A stretch of DNA of 43,212 nt from a gamma proteobacterium SCGC AAA007-O20. Its GTDB lineage: Bacteria; Pseudomonadota; Gammaproteobacteria; PS1; Pseudothioglobaceae. The stretch is from NCBI GenBank assembly GCA_000213395.2, contig AFHY01000008.1, positions 1-43,212 of the forward strand, written 5' to 3'. The translations under genes were made by a program, and so were the position numbers. Each line of letters starts with the position of its first letter. Position 1 is the first letter of the stretch. Of the stretch, positions 18,224-27,424 are shown piece after piece. Below the pieces are notes generated by a model that was not told the origin of the DNA, searched no databases, and saw nothing but the letters and a program-made list of their open reading frames with translations.

Positions 18224-20091
18224 GACGCAGTTTTATAGGTTTTTAAATACACCAGAAGAATAGAGATAGATGCAGGTGTTACGCCTTGAATTCTACCAGC
18301 CTGTCCAATTGTTTCAGGTTTTTGTTCGTTTAACTTTTGTCTAACTTCGTTAGATAATGCCTTAATCTTAGTGTAATCAATTTCAGCCGATAAATGAGTA
18401 TCTTCATTTTTTCGATATTTTTCAATCTCATCTAACTGTCGTTTGATATAACCTTCATATTTGATTTGATTTTCAATTTGCTCAATGAGTATAGTGTCCT
18501 CTAAAAATGGCTTGGCCTTCTCAATTTTACTAAGTGTTTTATAATCTATATTGGGTCTTTTAAGCAATGCTTCCAAATTATATTCACGACCTAGTTTTAT
18601 TCCCAGTACAGCTTCAGCTTGAGCGTCACCTGCCTGAATCCAAAAAGCCTTTAAGCGTTTCTTTTCTGTTGCCACTTGTTCATACTTACCACCAAATGAA
18701 CGCCAGCGAAGATCATCAATCAGGCCTAATTCTTGTGCCTGAGGTGTTAGCCTTTCGTCAGCATTATCTTCACGAAGCAATAATCGATATTCAGCTCGTG
18801 AAGTAAACATTCTATAAGGCTCATTTGCTCCCTTAGTTGTCAAATCATCAACCATAACGCCAATATATGACTCATCTCGTTTGGCAAGCCATGGGGATTT
18901 TTCTTGTACCTGTAAGGCAGCATTGATGCCAGCAAGGATACCTTGCGCAGCCGCTTCTTCATAGCCTGTTGTGCCATTAATTTGACCAGCAAAAAACAAT
19001 CCAGATATCTTTTTAACTTCAAGCGTTTGTTTTAAACCACGCGGATCAAAAAAATCGTATTCAATAGCATAACCTGGGCGGATAATTTTTGCATTTTCAA
19101 AACCCTTGATTGATTGAACAAAGTCTTCTTGCACTTCATAAGGCAAAGAGGTGGAGATTCCATTTGGGTATACCTCATGAGTGGTCAGTCCTTCTGGCTC
19201 GACAAATATTTGATGAGAGTCTCTATCTGAAAATCGTACAATTTTATCTTCAATCGAAGGGCAATACCGTGGCCCTACACCTTCAATATTACCACTATAC
19301 ATCGGTGAATCTTTCAAACCATTACTTATATATTCATGTGTTTTGGAATTAGTGTGTGTAATAAAGCAAGGAATCTGTTGAGGATGATCTATTGAACTAC
19401 CCATAAATGAAAAACTTGGCACAGGAGTATCCCCATGTTGTTTTTGCAAAACATCAAAGTTAATAGTCCTTCCATCCAAACGAGGAGGGGTGCCTGTCTT
19501 TAATCTGCCAACTCCTAAATCATAAGAACGTAATTTTTGTGATAAAACGTTAGCTGGAGCATCACCCGCACGACCTCCTTGGTAATTTTGCTTACCAATG
19601 TGTATCACGCCTCCTAAAAAAGTACCTGACGTAAGAACAACTTTATCTGCAAAAAATTCTAAACCCATTTGAGTGATGACACCTTTTACTTGATAATTCT
19701 CAATAATTAAGTCATCAACTGGTTGTTGAAATAGAGTTAAATTTTCTTGACCTTCAAGTTTGCTTCTAATTGCTGCTTTATACAATATTCTATCTGCTTG
19801 CGCTCTGGTAGCTCTTACAGCTGGTCCCTTTGAGGCATTTAAAGTTCTAAATTGTATGCCAGCTTTGTCTATTGCTTTGGCCATTACACCACCCATAGCA
19901 TCTATTTCTTTGACAAGATGTCCTTTCCCAATACCTCCAATAGCAGGATTACAGCTCATCTGACCTAATGTTTCAATATTATGTGTAATTAATAATGTAT
20001 CAACACCCATGCGTGCTGAAGCAAGCGCCGCTTCTGCGCCCGCATGACCACCACCAACAACAATTACTGGAAAATATTTACTTTGCTTCAT
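18220..20091 (-). CDS. mnmG: tRNA 5-carboxymethylaminomethyluridine synthesis enzyme MnmG (GidA)
   Basis: 623 residues. FAD/NAD-binding protein that works with MnmE to modify wobble U34. The dinucleotide-binding [19 protein letters not shown] is at the N-terminus. [26 protein letters not shown], the Cys-containing RYCPSIEDK segment, [23 protein letters not shown] and a C-terminal [13 protein letters not shown] follow. A strong stem-loop at 20114-20136 separates it from fba. Confidence 0.97.
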   Translation of the reverse strand: MKQSKYFPVIVVGGGHAGAEAALASARMGVDTLLITHNIETLGQMSCNPAIGGIGKGHLVKEIDAMGGVMAKAIDKAGIQFRTLNASKGPAVRATRAQADRILYKAAIRSKLEGQENLTLFQQPVDDLIIENYQVKGVITQMGLEFFADKVVLTSGTFLGGVIHIGKQNYQGGRAGDAPANVLSQKLRSYDLGVGRLKTGTPPRLDGRTINFDVLQKQHGDTPVPSFSFMGSSIDHPQQIPCFITHTNSKTHEYISNGLKDSPMYSGNIEGVGPRYCPSIEDKIVRFSDRDSHQIFVEPEGLTTHEVYPNGISTSLPYEVQEDFVQSIKGFENAKIIRPGYAIEYDFFDPRGLKQTLEVKKISGLFFAGQINGTTGYEEAAAQGILAGINAALQVQEKSPWLAKRDESYIGVMVDDLTTKGANEPYRMFTSRAEYRLLLREDNADERLTPQAQELGLIDDLRWRSFGGKYEQVATEKKRLKAFWIQAGDAQAEAVLGIKLGREYNLEALLKRPNIDYKTLSKIEKAKPFLEDTILIEQIENQIKYEGYIKRQLDEIEKYRKNEDTHLSAEIDYTKIKALSNEVRQKLNEQKPETIGQAGRIQGVTPASISILLVYLKTYKTAS

Positions 20092-20113
20092 TTTCTTTTC
20101 ATCATTCCAATAT

Positions 20114-20136
20114 AAAAGGCCCGTAATATTACGGGC
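20114..20136 (-). terminator. Intrinsic terminator after fba
   Basis: Perfect 18-base palindrome GCCCGTAATATTACGGGC (20119-20136), followed on the minus strand by C and TTTT. It ends the tkt-to-fba transcript ahead of mnmG. Confidence 0.75.
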
Positions 20137-20201
20137 TCTTAATTATACGCTCTATGTTTTAGCTAATCTGCGAGTCTAGCCCACCTAAAACATAAGATTT
20201 A

Positions 20202-21263
20202 CTAGTATTTATATCCAGCTTCAAACAAGGTATCTTGAGAAGAAGGTTGAGAACCTGCAACATAATCACCTGTCGAGGCTTCAGAGTTTGCTTGTGCTCT
20301 TGCCATTAAAGCTTTTTGACCAGCCACAATATCATTGCCCTGCCATGCTTGCAAACATGATTGCTGCAATGCTCTGCCATAAGAAAATGAGAAGCTCCGT
20401 GAACTTGTACGATTAATACTATTCATAGTATTAAGATAGACAGAAGCATCCTCTTCAGTTAAACCACCAGAAAGAAACATGATCCCTGGAACGGCTGCAG
20501 GAACACAACGCTCCATTGTGCGTACAGTCGTCTTAGCAACTTCTTCAGAACCTGCTTTATTATCGTTATCGGCACCTGAAACAGTCATTGAAGGCTTTAA
20601 TAAACTACCCTCTAGGAAAACACCGTTTTCTGCACATGCCTTATAAACCTCCGTTAGAATTCTTTCTTGGGCCTTGGCTGTCCGCTCAATAGTATGATCA
20701 CCATCCATAAGAATTTCAGGCTCAACAATTGGCACAAGACCAGATTCTTGACAAATTCTAGCGTAACGAGCCAACCCCCAAGCATTTTCTTTAATGGCGA
20801 GATCAGTAGGACATCCATCAGCAGTAATTTGTAATACAGCACGCCATTTTGCAAAACGAGCACCACGCTCATAATACTCTGCTGTTCGCTCGGCCAAGCC
20901 TTCTAAACCCTTACACCAAGTTTCAACTTTGTGAGCCCCTGCAAGTGGACTCAAACCTTTGTCAACTTTAATTCCAGGAATTATTCCCAACTTATCAAGT
21001 TTTGAAATCATGGTTTCACCATCTACATGATTTTGATATAGCGTCTCTTCAAAAAGAATAGCACCACTTATGTATTCACCAAGACCTTCTGTAGTAAACA
21101 GCATGCCACGATAAGCTTGACGGTTCTCTTCTGTATTTTCCATATTAATACCAGCAAGGCGTTTGCCAATCGTTGGTGTAGATTCATCAACCGCAAGCAA
21201 GCCCTTTCCTTTTGCTGCTATACGATTAGCTGTTTCTCTCAATTCATCCTGTTTATTAATCAT
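20202..21263 (-). CDS. Class I fructose-bisphosphate aldolase
   Basis: 353 residues of the Schiff-base (class I, animal/plant-like) aldolase, splitting fructose-1,6-bisphosphate, or condensing trioses in the Calvin cycle direction. Motifs: KGLLAVDEST, KVDKGL, KWRAVLQI, IVEPEILMDG, the active-site lysine in FLEGSLLKPSMT, and the conserved C-terminal Tyr (AGYKY). GGAGG lies ten bases before the ATG (21261-21263). It is last in the tkt-gap-pgk-pyk-fba block but separated from pyk by 137 bases containing a terminator-like structure, so its expression may be controlled separately. Confidence 0.95.
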   Translation of the reverse strand: MINKQDELRETANRIAAKGKGLLAVDESTPTIGKRLAGINMENTEENRQAYRGMLFTTEGLGEYISGAILFEETLYQNHVDGETMISKLDKLGIIPGIKVDKGLSPLAGAHKVETWCKGLEGLAERTAEYYERGARFAKWRAVLQITADGCPTDLAIKENAWGLARYARICQESGLVPIVEPEILMDGDHTIERTAKAQERILTEVYKACAENGVFLEGSLLKPSMTVSGADNDNKAGSEEVAKTTVRTMERCVPAAVPGIMFLSGGLTEEDASVYLNTMNSINRTSSRSFSFSYGRALQQSCLQAWQGNDIVAGQKALMARAQANSEASTGDYVAGSQPSSQDTLFEAGYKY

Positions 21264-21307
21264 TATTTTTCACCCTCCATATTTCACTATTTAATTTTAA
21301 ATTGACG

Positions 21308-21348
21308 AAAAAAAAACGCTCATCTAGGAAAATTACCCAAATAAACGT
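21308..21348 (-). terminator. Stem-loop with T-run between pyk and fba (terminator or attenuator)
   Basis: On the minus strand ACGTTTATTTGGG can pair with TCCTAGATGAGCGT (21316-21348; 13 pairs with four G-U), and nine T (21308-21316) follow. Only 44 bases remain to the fba start, leaving little room for a full promoter. This may therefore attenuate readthrough from pyk rather than end the operon. Confidence 0.65.
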
Positions 21349-21400
21349 CATTGTCTTGTCTTAACAACCAACTTTGGCCACTAAGAGGGGATCATTATAC

Positions 21401-22846
21401 TTAATAATTTCCTTCTCCAACACGAACTATTTTTATCATGTTTGTTCCGCCTGATTTATCTTTGTGCATTCCCTTCGTTATGATTACCAGGTCGCCATCT
21501 TCAACAGCTGATTTCTTCTGAAGATTTTCTATCACATGGCTGTTAATGGCATACCAATCATCAGCACTTGTTTTTTCCACGCCGCAAGGGTACACACCTC
21601 TATACAAAGTGACCTTTTGTAAAGTTTTCTCACTGTCAGACATCGCAAAAATTGAAATATTTGAACTAATTCTAGACAACACCAGAGCAGTATTTCCTGT
21701 TTGAGTCAGTGCTGCAACTACTTTTGCACCAATATGATTTGCAGCATACATGGCACTCATAGCGATTGAATAATCAACGTCTTCAAAGTGCGAGTGAAGT
21801 CTGTGACGAGATAAGCTCGCTCTTCGACTTTTTTCAGCCTCAAGACAAACATCACTCATTGCTTTAACGGCATTGACTGGATAATCACCAACAGCAGTTT
21901 CTGCTGAAAGCATTACAGCATCTGTGCCATCAAGAACGGCATTGGCAACATCAAACACCTCTGCCCGTGTGGCAATGGGATTAGCAATCATTGACTCTAA
22001 CATTTGTGTCGCTGTAATCACAACTTTGTCACTAGATCGAGCCAATTTTATAAGCTTTTTCTGCACTGCTGGTAACTGTGGGTCTCCGATTTCAACCCCC
22101 AGATCCCCACGAGCAACCATAATTCCCGCTGACTCATTTAATATCTCTTGAATTACGTCGTCTGCTAATGCTTCAGCTCGTTCAATTTTCGAGATAACGC
22201 TTGCTCTTGAACCAGCTTCTTTTAAAAGTTTTTTAGTTTCACGTACATCATCTCCACTGACAGGAAAAGATAAAGCAACGTAGTCAGCCTCAGCCTTTGC
22301 TGCAATCAAAATATCTTCCTTGTCTTTATCAGTTAGGGCGCGAGCGCTTAATCCTCCGCCACGCAAATTGACGCCTTTATTGTTATATAAAATACCTTCT
22401 TGAATGACGGTTGTTAGAATCTTTGAGCCTTCAGTACGTTCCACTTCAAGAATTATTTTTCCATCATCTAATAGCAGAATATCTCCGACTTTAACATCAT
22501 TGGGTAAAGACTTATATTCAATACCAACAGAATTTTGATCGCCTTCGTTTTCGTCTAAATTTGCATCAAGTGTAAACTTGTTGCCATTTTTTAATTCAAC
22601 TTTGTCATTTTTGAAAGCAGATATACGAATCTTTGGGCCTTGAAGGTCCATTAAGATGCCGATGTAGGTATCGTTTTCTTTTACATAGTTTCTCACTGCC
22701 GCAACACGGCTCAAATGCTCCTCCTCTGTACCATGAGAAAAATTGATGCGTACAACATTTACACCAGCATCTAAGATACCTTCTAATACTCCTGGTTTAT
22801 CGGTTGCTGGACCCAGTGTTGCTAGAATTTTAGTTCGTCTAGTAAT
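21401..22846 (-). CDS. pyk: Pyruvate kinase, apparent ATT start codon
   Basis: Converts PEP and ADP to pyruvate and ATP. The common-start prediction, a TTG at 22714, would cut off the conserved N-terminus. The frame continues upstream through TRRTKILATLGPATDKPGV and VVRINFSHGTEEEHLS, which includes the substrate-binding Arg of the family. The first codon matching the family start is ATT (22844-22846), with GAGGAG five bases upstream and the pgk stop TAA (22849-22851) just before it. This gives 481 residues, the normal size. Other motifs: DLQGPKIR, SKIERAEA, VARGDLGVEIG, ATQMLESM and LSAETAVGDYP. No ATG, GTG or TTG is in a suitable position. Confidence 0.95.
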   Translation of the reverse strand: MTRRTKILATLGPATDKPGVLEGILDAGVNVVRINFSHGTEEEHLSRVAAVRNYVKENDTYIGILMDLQGPKIRISAFKNDKVELKNGNKFTLDANLDENEGDQNSVGIEYKSLPNDVKVGDILLLDDGKIILEVERTEGSKILTTVIQEGILYNNKGVNLRGGGLSARALTDKDKEDILIAAKAEADYVALSFPVSGDDVRETKKLLKEAGSRASVISKIERAEALADDVIQEILNESAGIMVARGDLGVEIGDPQLPAVQKKLIKLARSSDKVVITATQMLESMIANPIATRAEVFDVANAVLDGTDAVMLSAETAVGDYPVNAVKAMSDVCLEAEKSRRASLSRHRLHSHFEDVDYSIAMSAMYAANHIGAKVVAALTQTGNTALVLSRISSNISIFAMSDSEKTLQKVTLYRGVYPCGVEKTSADDWYAINSHVIENLQKKSAVEDGDLVIITKGMHKDKSGGTNMIKIVRVGEGNY

Positions 22847-22848
22847 AA

Positions 22849-24012
22849 TTACTCCTCTGTTCTGTTTTCTAAAACTTCTACAACTGGTAATTTCTTTCCT
22901 TCTAGAAATTCTAAGAAGGCGCCACCACCAGTTGATATATAGGATACTCTGTCTTCAATATTAAATTTATCTAATGCAGCAAGAGTGTCACCACCACCTG
23001 CAATTGAAAAAGCTTTGGATTCTGCAATCGCATTTGCCAAGCTTTGAGTACCGCCTGCAAATTGGTCAAGCTCAAACACACCAACAGGTCCATTCCAAAC
23101 AATCGTACCAGCATTGAGGATAATCTCAGCTAATTCACTGGCAGATTTAGGCCCAATATCAAAAATCATATCATCTGCTGCAATATTACTTGAACTTTTA
23201 ATTTCAGCAGTCGCAAACTCAGAAAACTCCTTGCCACAAACTACATCAGTTGGTACAGGAATTTGACAGTCCTTCATCAAAGCTTGGGCTGTTGGAATGA
23301 GGTCATGTTCACACAAAGATTGACCAACAACATGGCCTTGAGCAGCAATAAAAGTATTAGCAATACCACCACCAACTACTAATTGATCAACAATTTTTGA
23401 AAGGGCATCTAATACATTCAACTTAGTTGATACTTTTGAGCCACCAACAATTGCAACCATTGGTCTCTTTGGGTTGTCAAGTGCCCTTCCAAGAGCTTCT
23501 AGCTCTCCAACAAGAAGTGGGCCTGCACAAGAAATAGGTGCAAACTGTGCGACACCATAGGTCGATGAATGAGTTCTATGTGCCGTACCAAAGGCATCTT
23601 GCACACAGACGTCGCACAAGGCCGCCATTTTTTTCGATAAAATCTCGTCGTTCTCCTTTTCGCCTTCGTTGAATCGTACATTTTCACAAAGCACAATTTC
23701 ACCTTCTTCTAACTCCACACCATCAAGCCAATTAGATACAAGATTCACTGGCTGACCAAGTAATTTAGTGAGATGTTTAGCTACAGGCTCTAATGAAAAC
23801 TTTGCGTCAAATTCACCAGCAGTTGGCCTACCAAGGTGTGTAGTTAACATCACTTTCGCTCCAGCCTCTATTGCATGAATAATAGTTGGTAGAGAAGCTA
23901 CAATACGTTTATCACTCGTAATCTCACCATCCTTAATTGGGACATTTAAATCCAGTCTAATTAAAACACGCTTACCTGATAAATCCAGGTCGGTCATTTT
24001 AATTACATTCAT
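22849..24012 (-). CDS. pgk: Phosphoglycerate kinase
   Basis: 387 residues from the ATG at 24010-24012, with GGGGA seven bases upstream; a TTG one codon earlier is less likely. Transfers phosphate between 1,3-bisphosphoglycerate and ADP. Motifs: [71 protein letters not shown] and GGGDTLAA. Runs into pyk, whose ribosome site overlaps the end of pgk. Confidence 0.97.
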   Translation of the reverse strand: MNVIKMTDLDLSGKRVLIRLDLNVPIKDGEITSDKRIVASLPTIIHAIEAGAKVMLTTHLGRPTAGEFDAKFSLEPVAKHLTKLLGQPVNLVSNWLDGVELEEGEIVLCENVRFNEGEKENDEILSKKMAALCDVCVQDAFGTAHRTHSSTYGVAQFAPISCAGPLLVGELEALGRALDNPKRPMVAIVGGSKVSTKLNVLDALSKIVDQLVVGGGIANTFIAAQGHVVGQSLCEHDLIPTAQALMKDCQIPVPTDVVCGKEFSEFATAEIKSSSNIAADDMIFDIGPKSASELAEIILNAGTIVWNGPVGVFELDQFAGGTQSLANAIAESKAFSIAGGGDTLAALDKFNIEDRVSYISTGGGAFLEFLEGKKLPVVEVLENRTEE

Positions 24013-24039
24013 CAATTTATCCCCATAAATTCAAATAAT

Positions 24040-25038
24040 TTACTCGGTGATATACCCGGCTAAACGAAGTAGATTGCATGTATAGCTGTACTCATTGTCG
24101 TACCAAGAAACCAGCTTAACAAATGTTGAATCCATTGCCATGCCAGCCTCAGCGTCAAAAGTTGATGCGCAAGTACTACCAATGAAGTCAGATGAAACCA
24201 CCTTCTCATCTGTATAACCTAAAACTCCTTTCATAGAGCCTTCTGAAGCAGATTTCATTGCAGAACAAATGGATTCATAGTCAGAGTCATTATTTAACTC
24301 AGCAGTTAAATCCACTACTGAAACATCTGAGGTTGGTATACGGAAAGCCATTCCAGTTAATTTACCGTTTAACTCAGGCAACACAACACCCACTGCTTTA
24401 GCAGCTCCAGTTGATGAAGGAATAATATTTTCCAAAATACCACGACCACCTCTCCAGTCTTTCATTGAAGGACTATCTACAACCTTTTGAGTTGCTGTTG
24501 CAGCATGTACAGTTGTCATTAAGCCGCGCTTAATGCCCCACTCATCATGAAGTACTTTGGCAATCGGCGCTAAACAATTAGTTGTACAAGAGGCTGCTGA
24601 GATGATCGCTTGACCATCATATGAATTATGGTTAACACCATAAACAAACATTGGAGTTCCGTCTTTAGAAGGGGCTGATTGAATTACTTTTTTTGCGCCT
24701 GCATCAATGTGAGCTTGACAACTATCTTCTGTTAAGAAGAATCCTGTACAGTCAATCACTAAGTCTGCTCCGATCTCGTCCCATTTTAAATCAGCAGGGT
24801 TACGCTCTGCAGTTAAACGAATCTTTTTACCATCAATAACAAAATTATCACCTTCAACAGCGACATCTTTACCAAAACGACCATGAACTGAATCATACCT
24901 GAGCATGTAAGCCAAATAGTCGTTGTCAAGTAGGTCGTTAATTCCTACAACTTCTAAACCATCAAAATCTTTCTCAATCGCACGAAAAACCATCCGACCA
25001 ATGCGACCAAAACCATTAATACCAACTTTAACTGCCAT
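24040..25038 (-). CDS. gap: Glyceraldehyde-3-phosphate dehydrogenase, type I
   Basis: 332 residues. NAD(P)-binding [16 protein letters not shown] at the start, active-site Cys in [12 protein letters not shown], then [34 protein letters not shown], and [13 protein letters not shown] at the end. Interconverts glyceraldehyde-3-phosphate and 1,3-bisphosphoglycerate in glycolysis and the Calvin cycle. AAGGAG lies eight bases before the ATG. It sits 20 bases after tkt and 27 before pgk. Confidence 0.97.
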   Translation of the reverse strand: MAVKVGINGFGRIGRMVFRAIEKDFDGLEVVGINDLLDNDYLAYMLRYDSVHGRFGKDVAVEGDNFVIDGKKIRLTAERNPADLKWDEIGADLVIDCTGFFLTEDSCQAHIDAGAKKVIQSAPSKDGTPMFVYGVNHNSYDGQAIISAASCTTNCLAPIAKVLHDEWGIKRGLMTTVHAATATQKVVDSPSMKDWRGGRGILENIIPSSTGAAKAVGVVLPELNGKLTGMAFRIPTSDVSVVDLTAELNNDSDYESICSAMKSASEGSMKGVLGYTDEKVVSSDFIGSTCASTFDAEAGMAMDSTFVKLVSWYDNEYSYTCNLLRLAGYITE

Positions 25039-25058
25039 CTTTTTACTCCTTAAGTATT

Positions 25059-27047
25059 TTAACCTAACACTGACTCAACAGTTGAAACTACGTTCTCTAC
25101 TGTAAAGCCAAAATGTTTAAACAAATCTCCCGCAGGTGCAGATTCACCAAATGTCGACATAACCACAACACCACCGTCAAGACCAATATATTTATACCAC
25201 GACTCTGCAACACCAGCTTCAATTGCCACACGTTTAACTCCAGGTGTTAAAACAGAATCTTTGTAATCCTGATCTTGGTCATCAAAAGCATTAGTAGATG
25301 GCATTGAAACAACTCTTACATTCTTATCAGTCATTACTTCAGCGGATTCAACTGCTAAGCCAACCTCTGATCCAGTAGCAATTAAAATAATTTCAGCTTC
25401 ACCTTTGCAGTCCTTGAGAACATAGCCACCTTTTTCAATATTTCTGACTTGGTCATCCGTACGTTCCATTGGAGTCAAGTTTTGGCGCGAGAAAATTAAT
25501 GCTGTTGGTGCATCAACTCTCAGCATTGCCATTTTCCAAGAAACCGCTGATTCAATTGCGTCACATGCTCGCCAAGTTTGAAAGTTAGGTATTACTCGAA
25601 TAGTAGATAGTTGTTCAACTGCCTGATGCGTTGGACCGTCTTCACCAAGACCAATTGAATCATGACTATAAACAAAGATAGAACCGATTTTCATCATTGC
25701 TGACATACGAAGAGCGTTACGCATATACTCCATAAACATCAAGAATGTTGCACTATAAACCTTGAGCCCACCATGAAGAACCATTCCATTCATCATCGCA
25801 GCCATACCAAACTCACGGACACCCCATGAAATATAATTACCGTTCGCATTATCAGCATTAACAACAACACTGCCAGACCAATTGGTCAAGTTAGAACCCG
25901 TTAAATCAGCTGACCCTCCAAACAATTCAGGAACAATAGGTCCCATTGCTTCAATCGCATTTTGCGAGGCTTTCCTGGAGGCAATATTAGGCATTTCTTC
26001 TTGAGTTTTGGCAATGTATTTGTCCATTGCATCAACAAAATTAGCAGGTAATTCACCTGACATACGACGCTCAAACTCAGTTGCTTCTTCTGGAAATTCA
26101 GCCCTATAAGCCTTAAATCTCTCGTTCCAATCCCCTTCAACTTCAGCTCCTTGTGCCATATGATTCCAGCCGTCATAAATTTCATCTGGAATTATAAAAG
26201 GTTCATGATTCCAACCAAGCTGCTCGCGAGTTTTAGCGACCTCTTCATCACCCAGAGGTGCACCATGACAATCGTGTGAACCGGCCAAGTTTGGTGCACC
26301 ATAACCAATCACTGTACGTGTACAAATAAGAGTTGGCCTATCTTTAATTGACTTTGCCTCCACAATAGCGGCGTTAACTGTAACTGGATCATGTCCATCA
26401 ACATCTGAAATTACATGCCAGTTATATGATTTGAATCTTCCCGGGACGCCTTTTTCCATCCAGTCACCAATATGACCATCAATAGAGACATCGTTATCAT
26501 CCCAAAAAGCAATTAATTTACCCAAGCCTAATGTTCCTGCCATCGAACAAGCTTCATGCGACAAACCTTCCATCAAACAACCATCACCCATAAACACATA
26601 GGTATAGTGGTCTACAATAGAGTGGCCAGTTTTGTTGAAATGTGCAGCAAGAGTTCTCTCGGCAATTGCCATACCAACAGCATTTGAAATACCTTGGCCT
26701 AATGGTCCAGTCGTTGTTTCTACTCCATCCGCGTAACCATACTCAGGATGCCCTGGAGTTTTGGCATGCAACTGACGAAAATTTTTAATTTCATCAATAC
26801 TTAAATCAAAACCTGTCAGGTGCAATAAAGAATAAATTAACATCGAGCCATGGCCATTGGATAAAACAAAGCGATCTCGATCAGCCCAATTTGAATTGGC
26901 AGGGTTATACTTTAAATGGTTATTCCATAATACTTCAGCAATGTCAGCCATTCCCATTGGAGCACCTGGGTGTCCAGACTTTGCTTTTTGGACAGCATCC
27001 ATGCTTAAAGCACGAATTGCGTTCGCTAATTCTCTCCGTGAAGACAT
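25059..27047 (-). CDS. tkt: Transketolase
   Basis: 662 residues of thiamine-diphosphate transketolase, which moves two-carbon units in the pentose phosphate and Calvin cycles. Motifs: [44 protein letters not shown], the ThDP motif [18 protein letters not shown] to [10 protein letters not shown], and [19 protein letters not shown] [20 protein letters not shown]. First gene of the tkt-gap-pgk-pyk-fba block, downstream of a clear -10 box at 27077-27082. Confidence 0.97.
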   Translation of the reverse strand: MSSRRELANAIRALSMDAVQKAKSGHPGAPMGMADIAEVLWNNHLKYNPANSNWADRDRFVLSNGHGSMLIYSLLHLTGFDLSIDEIKNFRQLHAKTPGHPEYGYADGVETTTGPLGQGISNAVGMAIAERTLAAHFNKTGHSIVDHYTYVFMGDGCLMEGLSHEACSMAGTLGLGKLIAFWDDNDVSIDGHIGDWMEKGVPGRFKSYNWHVISDVDGHDPVTVNAAIVEAKSIKDRPTLICTRTVIGYGAPNLAGSHDCHGAPLGDEEVAKTREQLGWNHEPFIIPDEIYDGWNHMAQGAEVEGDWNERFKAYRAEFPEEATEFERRMSGELPANFVDAMDKYIAKTQEEMPNIASRKASQNAIEAMGPIVPELFGGSADLTGSNLTNWSGSVVVNADNANGNYISWGVREFGMAAMMNGMVLHGGLKVYSATFLMFMEYMRNALRMSAMMKIGSIFVYSHDSIGLGEDGPTHQAVEQLSTIRVIPNFQTWRACDAIESAVSWKMAMLRVDAPTALIFSRQNLTPMERTDDQVRNIEKGGYVLKDCKGEAEIILIATGSEVGLAVESAEVMTDKNVRVVSMPSTNAFDDQDQDYKDSVLTPGVKRVAIEAGVAESWYKYIGLDGGVVVMSTFGESAPAGDLFKHFGFTVENVVSTVESVLG

Positions 27048-27076
27048 GTTAAACCTTGATTTATACAGAACCGAAT

Positions 27077-27082
27077 ATTATA
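27077..27082 (-). promoter_or_regulatory. -10 box of the tkt operon promoter
   Basis: Perfect TATAAT on the minus strand, preceded by TG and by long A-tracts (27083-27110), but with no clear -35 box. The transcript start would be near 27070, about 23 bases before the ATG. Lack of a -35 fits an activator-dependent promoter. Confidence 0.55.
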
Positions 27083-27114
27083 CATTTTTTTTGCCTTTTT
27101 TTTTGCTGGAAAAG

Positions 27115-27127
27115 GCACTATTAGTGC
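27115..27127. promoter_or_regulatory. Palindrome GCACTATTAGTGC upstream of tkt
   Basis: Perfect six-base arms around one T, centred about 50 bases upstream of the predicted tkt transcript start. The position suits an activator-binding site. The regulator is unknown; no specific family consensus is claimed. Confidence 0.4.
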
Positions 27128-27281
27128 ATAAACTGATAATTATTTTCAATTGTAATATAGTCTGATAATGAAATGATCAAAAATAAATACTAAACGGATG
27201 AATTCTTTAATGTATTGCATTTTTAGTATATTAAAATTATACTTTTTTGATATAAAACTTATGTTACAAATCGTGTCTTTT

Positions 27282-27392
27282 TGTAATTATTTTATACAAA
27301 ATCAAGTACCATTTCTTGACACTAGTCACACTTCAATAGAGGAAATTACCGGAAGAATCCTAAACAAAAGTTCTATAAAAAGACGCTATTAA
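27282..27392 (+). pseudogene. ppsR: Remnant of ppsR (PEP synthase regulatory protein), C-terminus only
   Basis: The final ~35 codons before TAA (27390-27392) read NQVPFLDTSHTSIEEITGRI then LNKSSIKRRY, which matches the C-terminus of PpsR/YdiA-type kinase-pyrophosphorylases (E. coli ends [20 protein letters not shown]...). About 230 residues that should precede it, including the Walker A-like loop, are missing. Sequence before about 27282 is AT-rich and does not resemble the family in any frame I could read. A decayed gene is the best reading. The rest of the 377-base gap holds the tkt promoter and palindrome and the fdsA terminator. Confidence 0.75.
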
Positions 27393-27413
27393 AAGTGAGT
27401 TAGTGACTCACTT
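27389..27413 (-). terminator. Intrinsic terminator after fdsA
   Basis: AAGTGAGT (27393-27400), five-base loop, ACTCACTT (27406-27413). Eight pairs, followed on the minus strand by a short T-run. Ends the fhs-fdhD-fdsB-fdsA transcript. Confidence 0.7.
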
Positions 27414-27424
27414 CGATAAAAAGT

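Noticed and set aside
21401..22846. Frameshift or N-terminal deletion of pyk
   Set aside because: The frame is unbroken through the full N-terminus; only the start codon is unusual.
27198..27392. Full 64-codon plus-strand frame as a real small gene
   Set aside because: Only its last ~35 codons resemble a protein family (PpsR C-terminus); the first part is AT-rich and without similarity, so it is a remnant.
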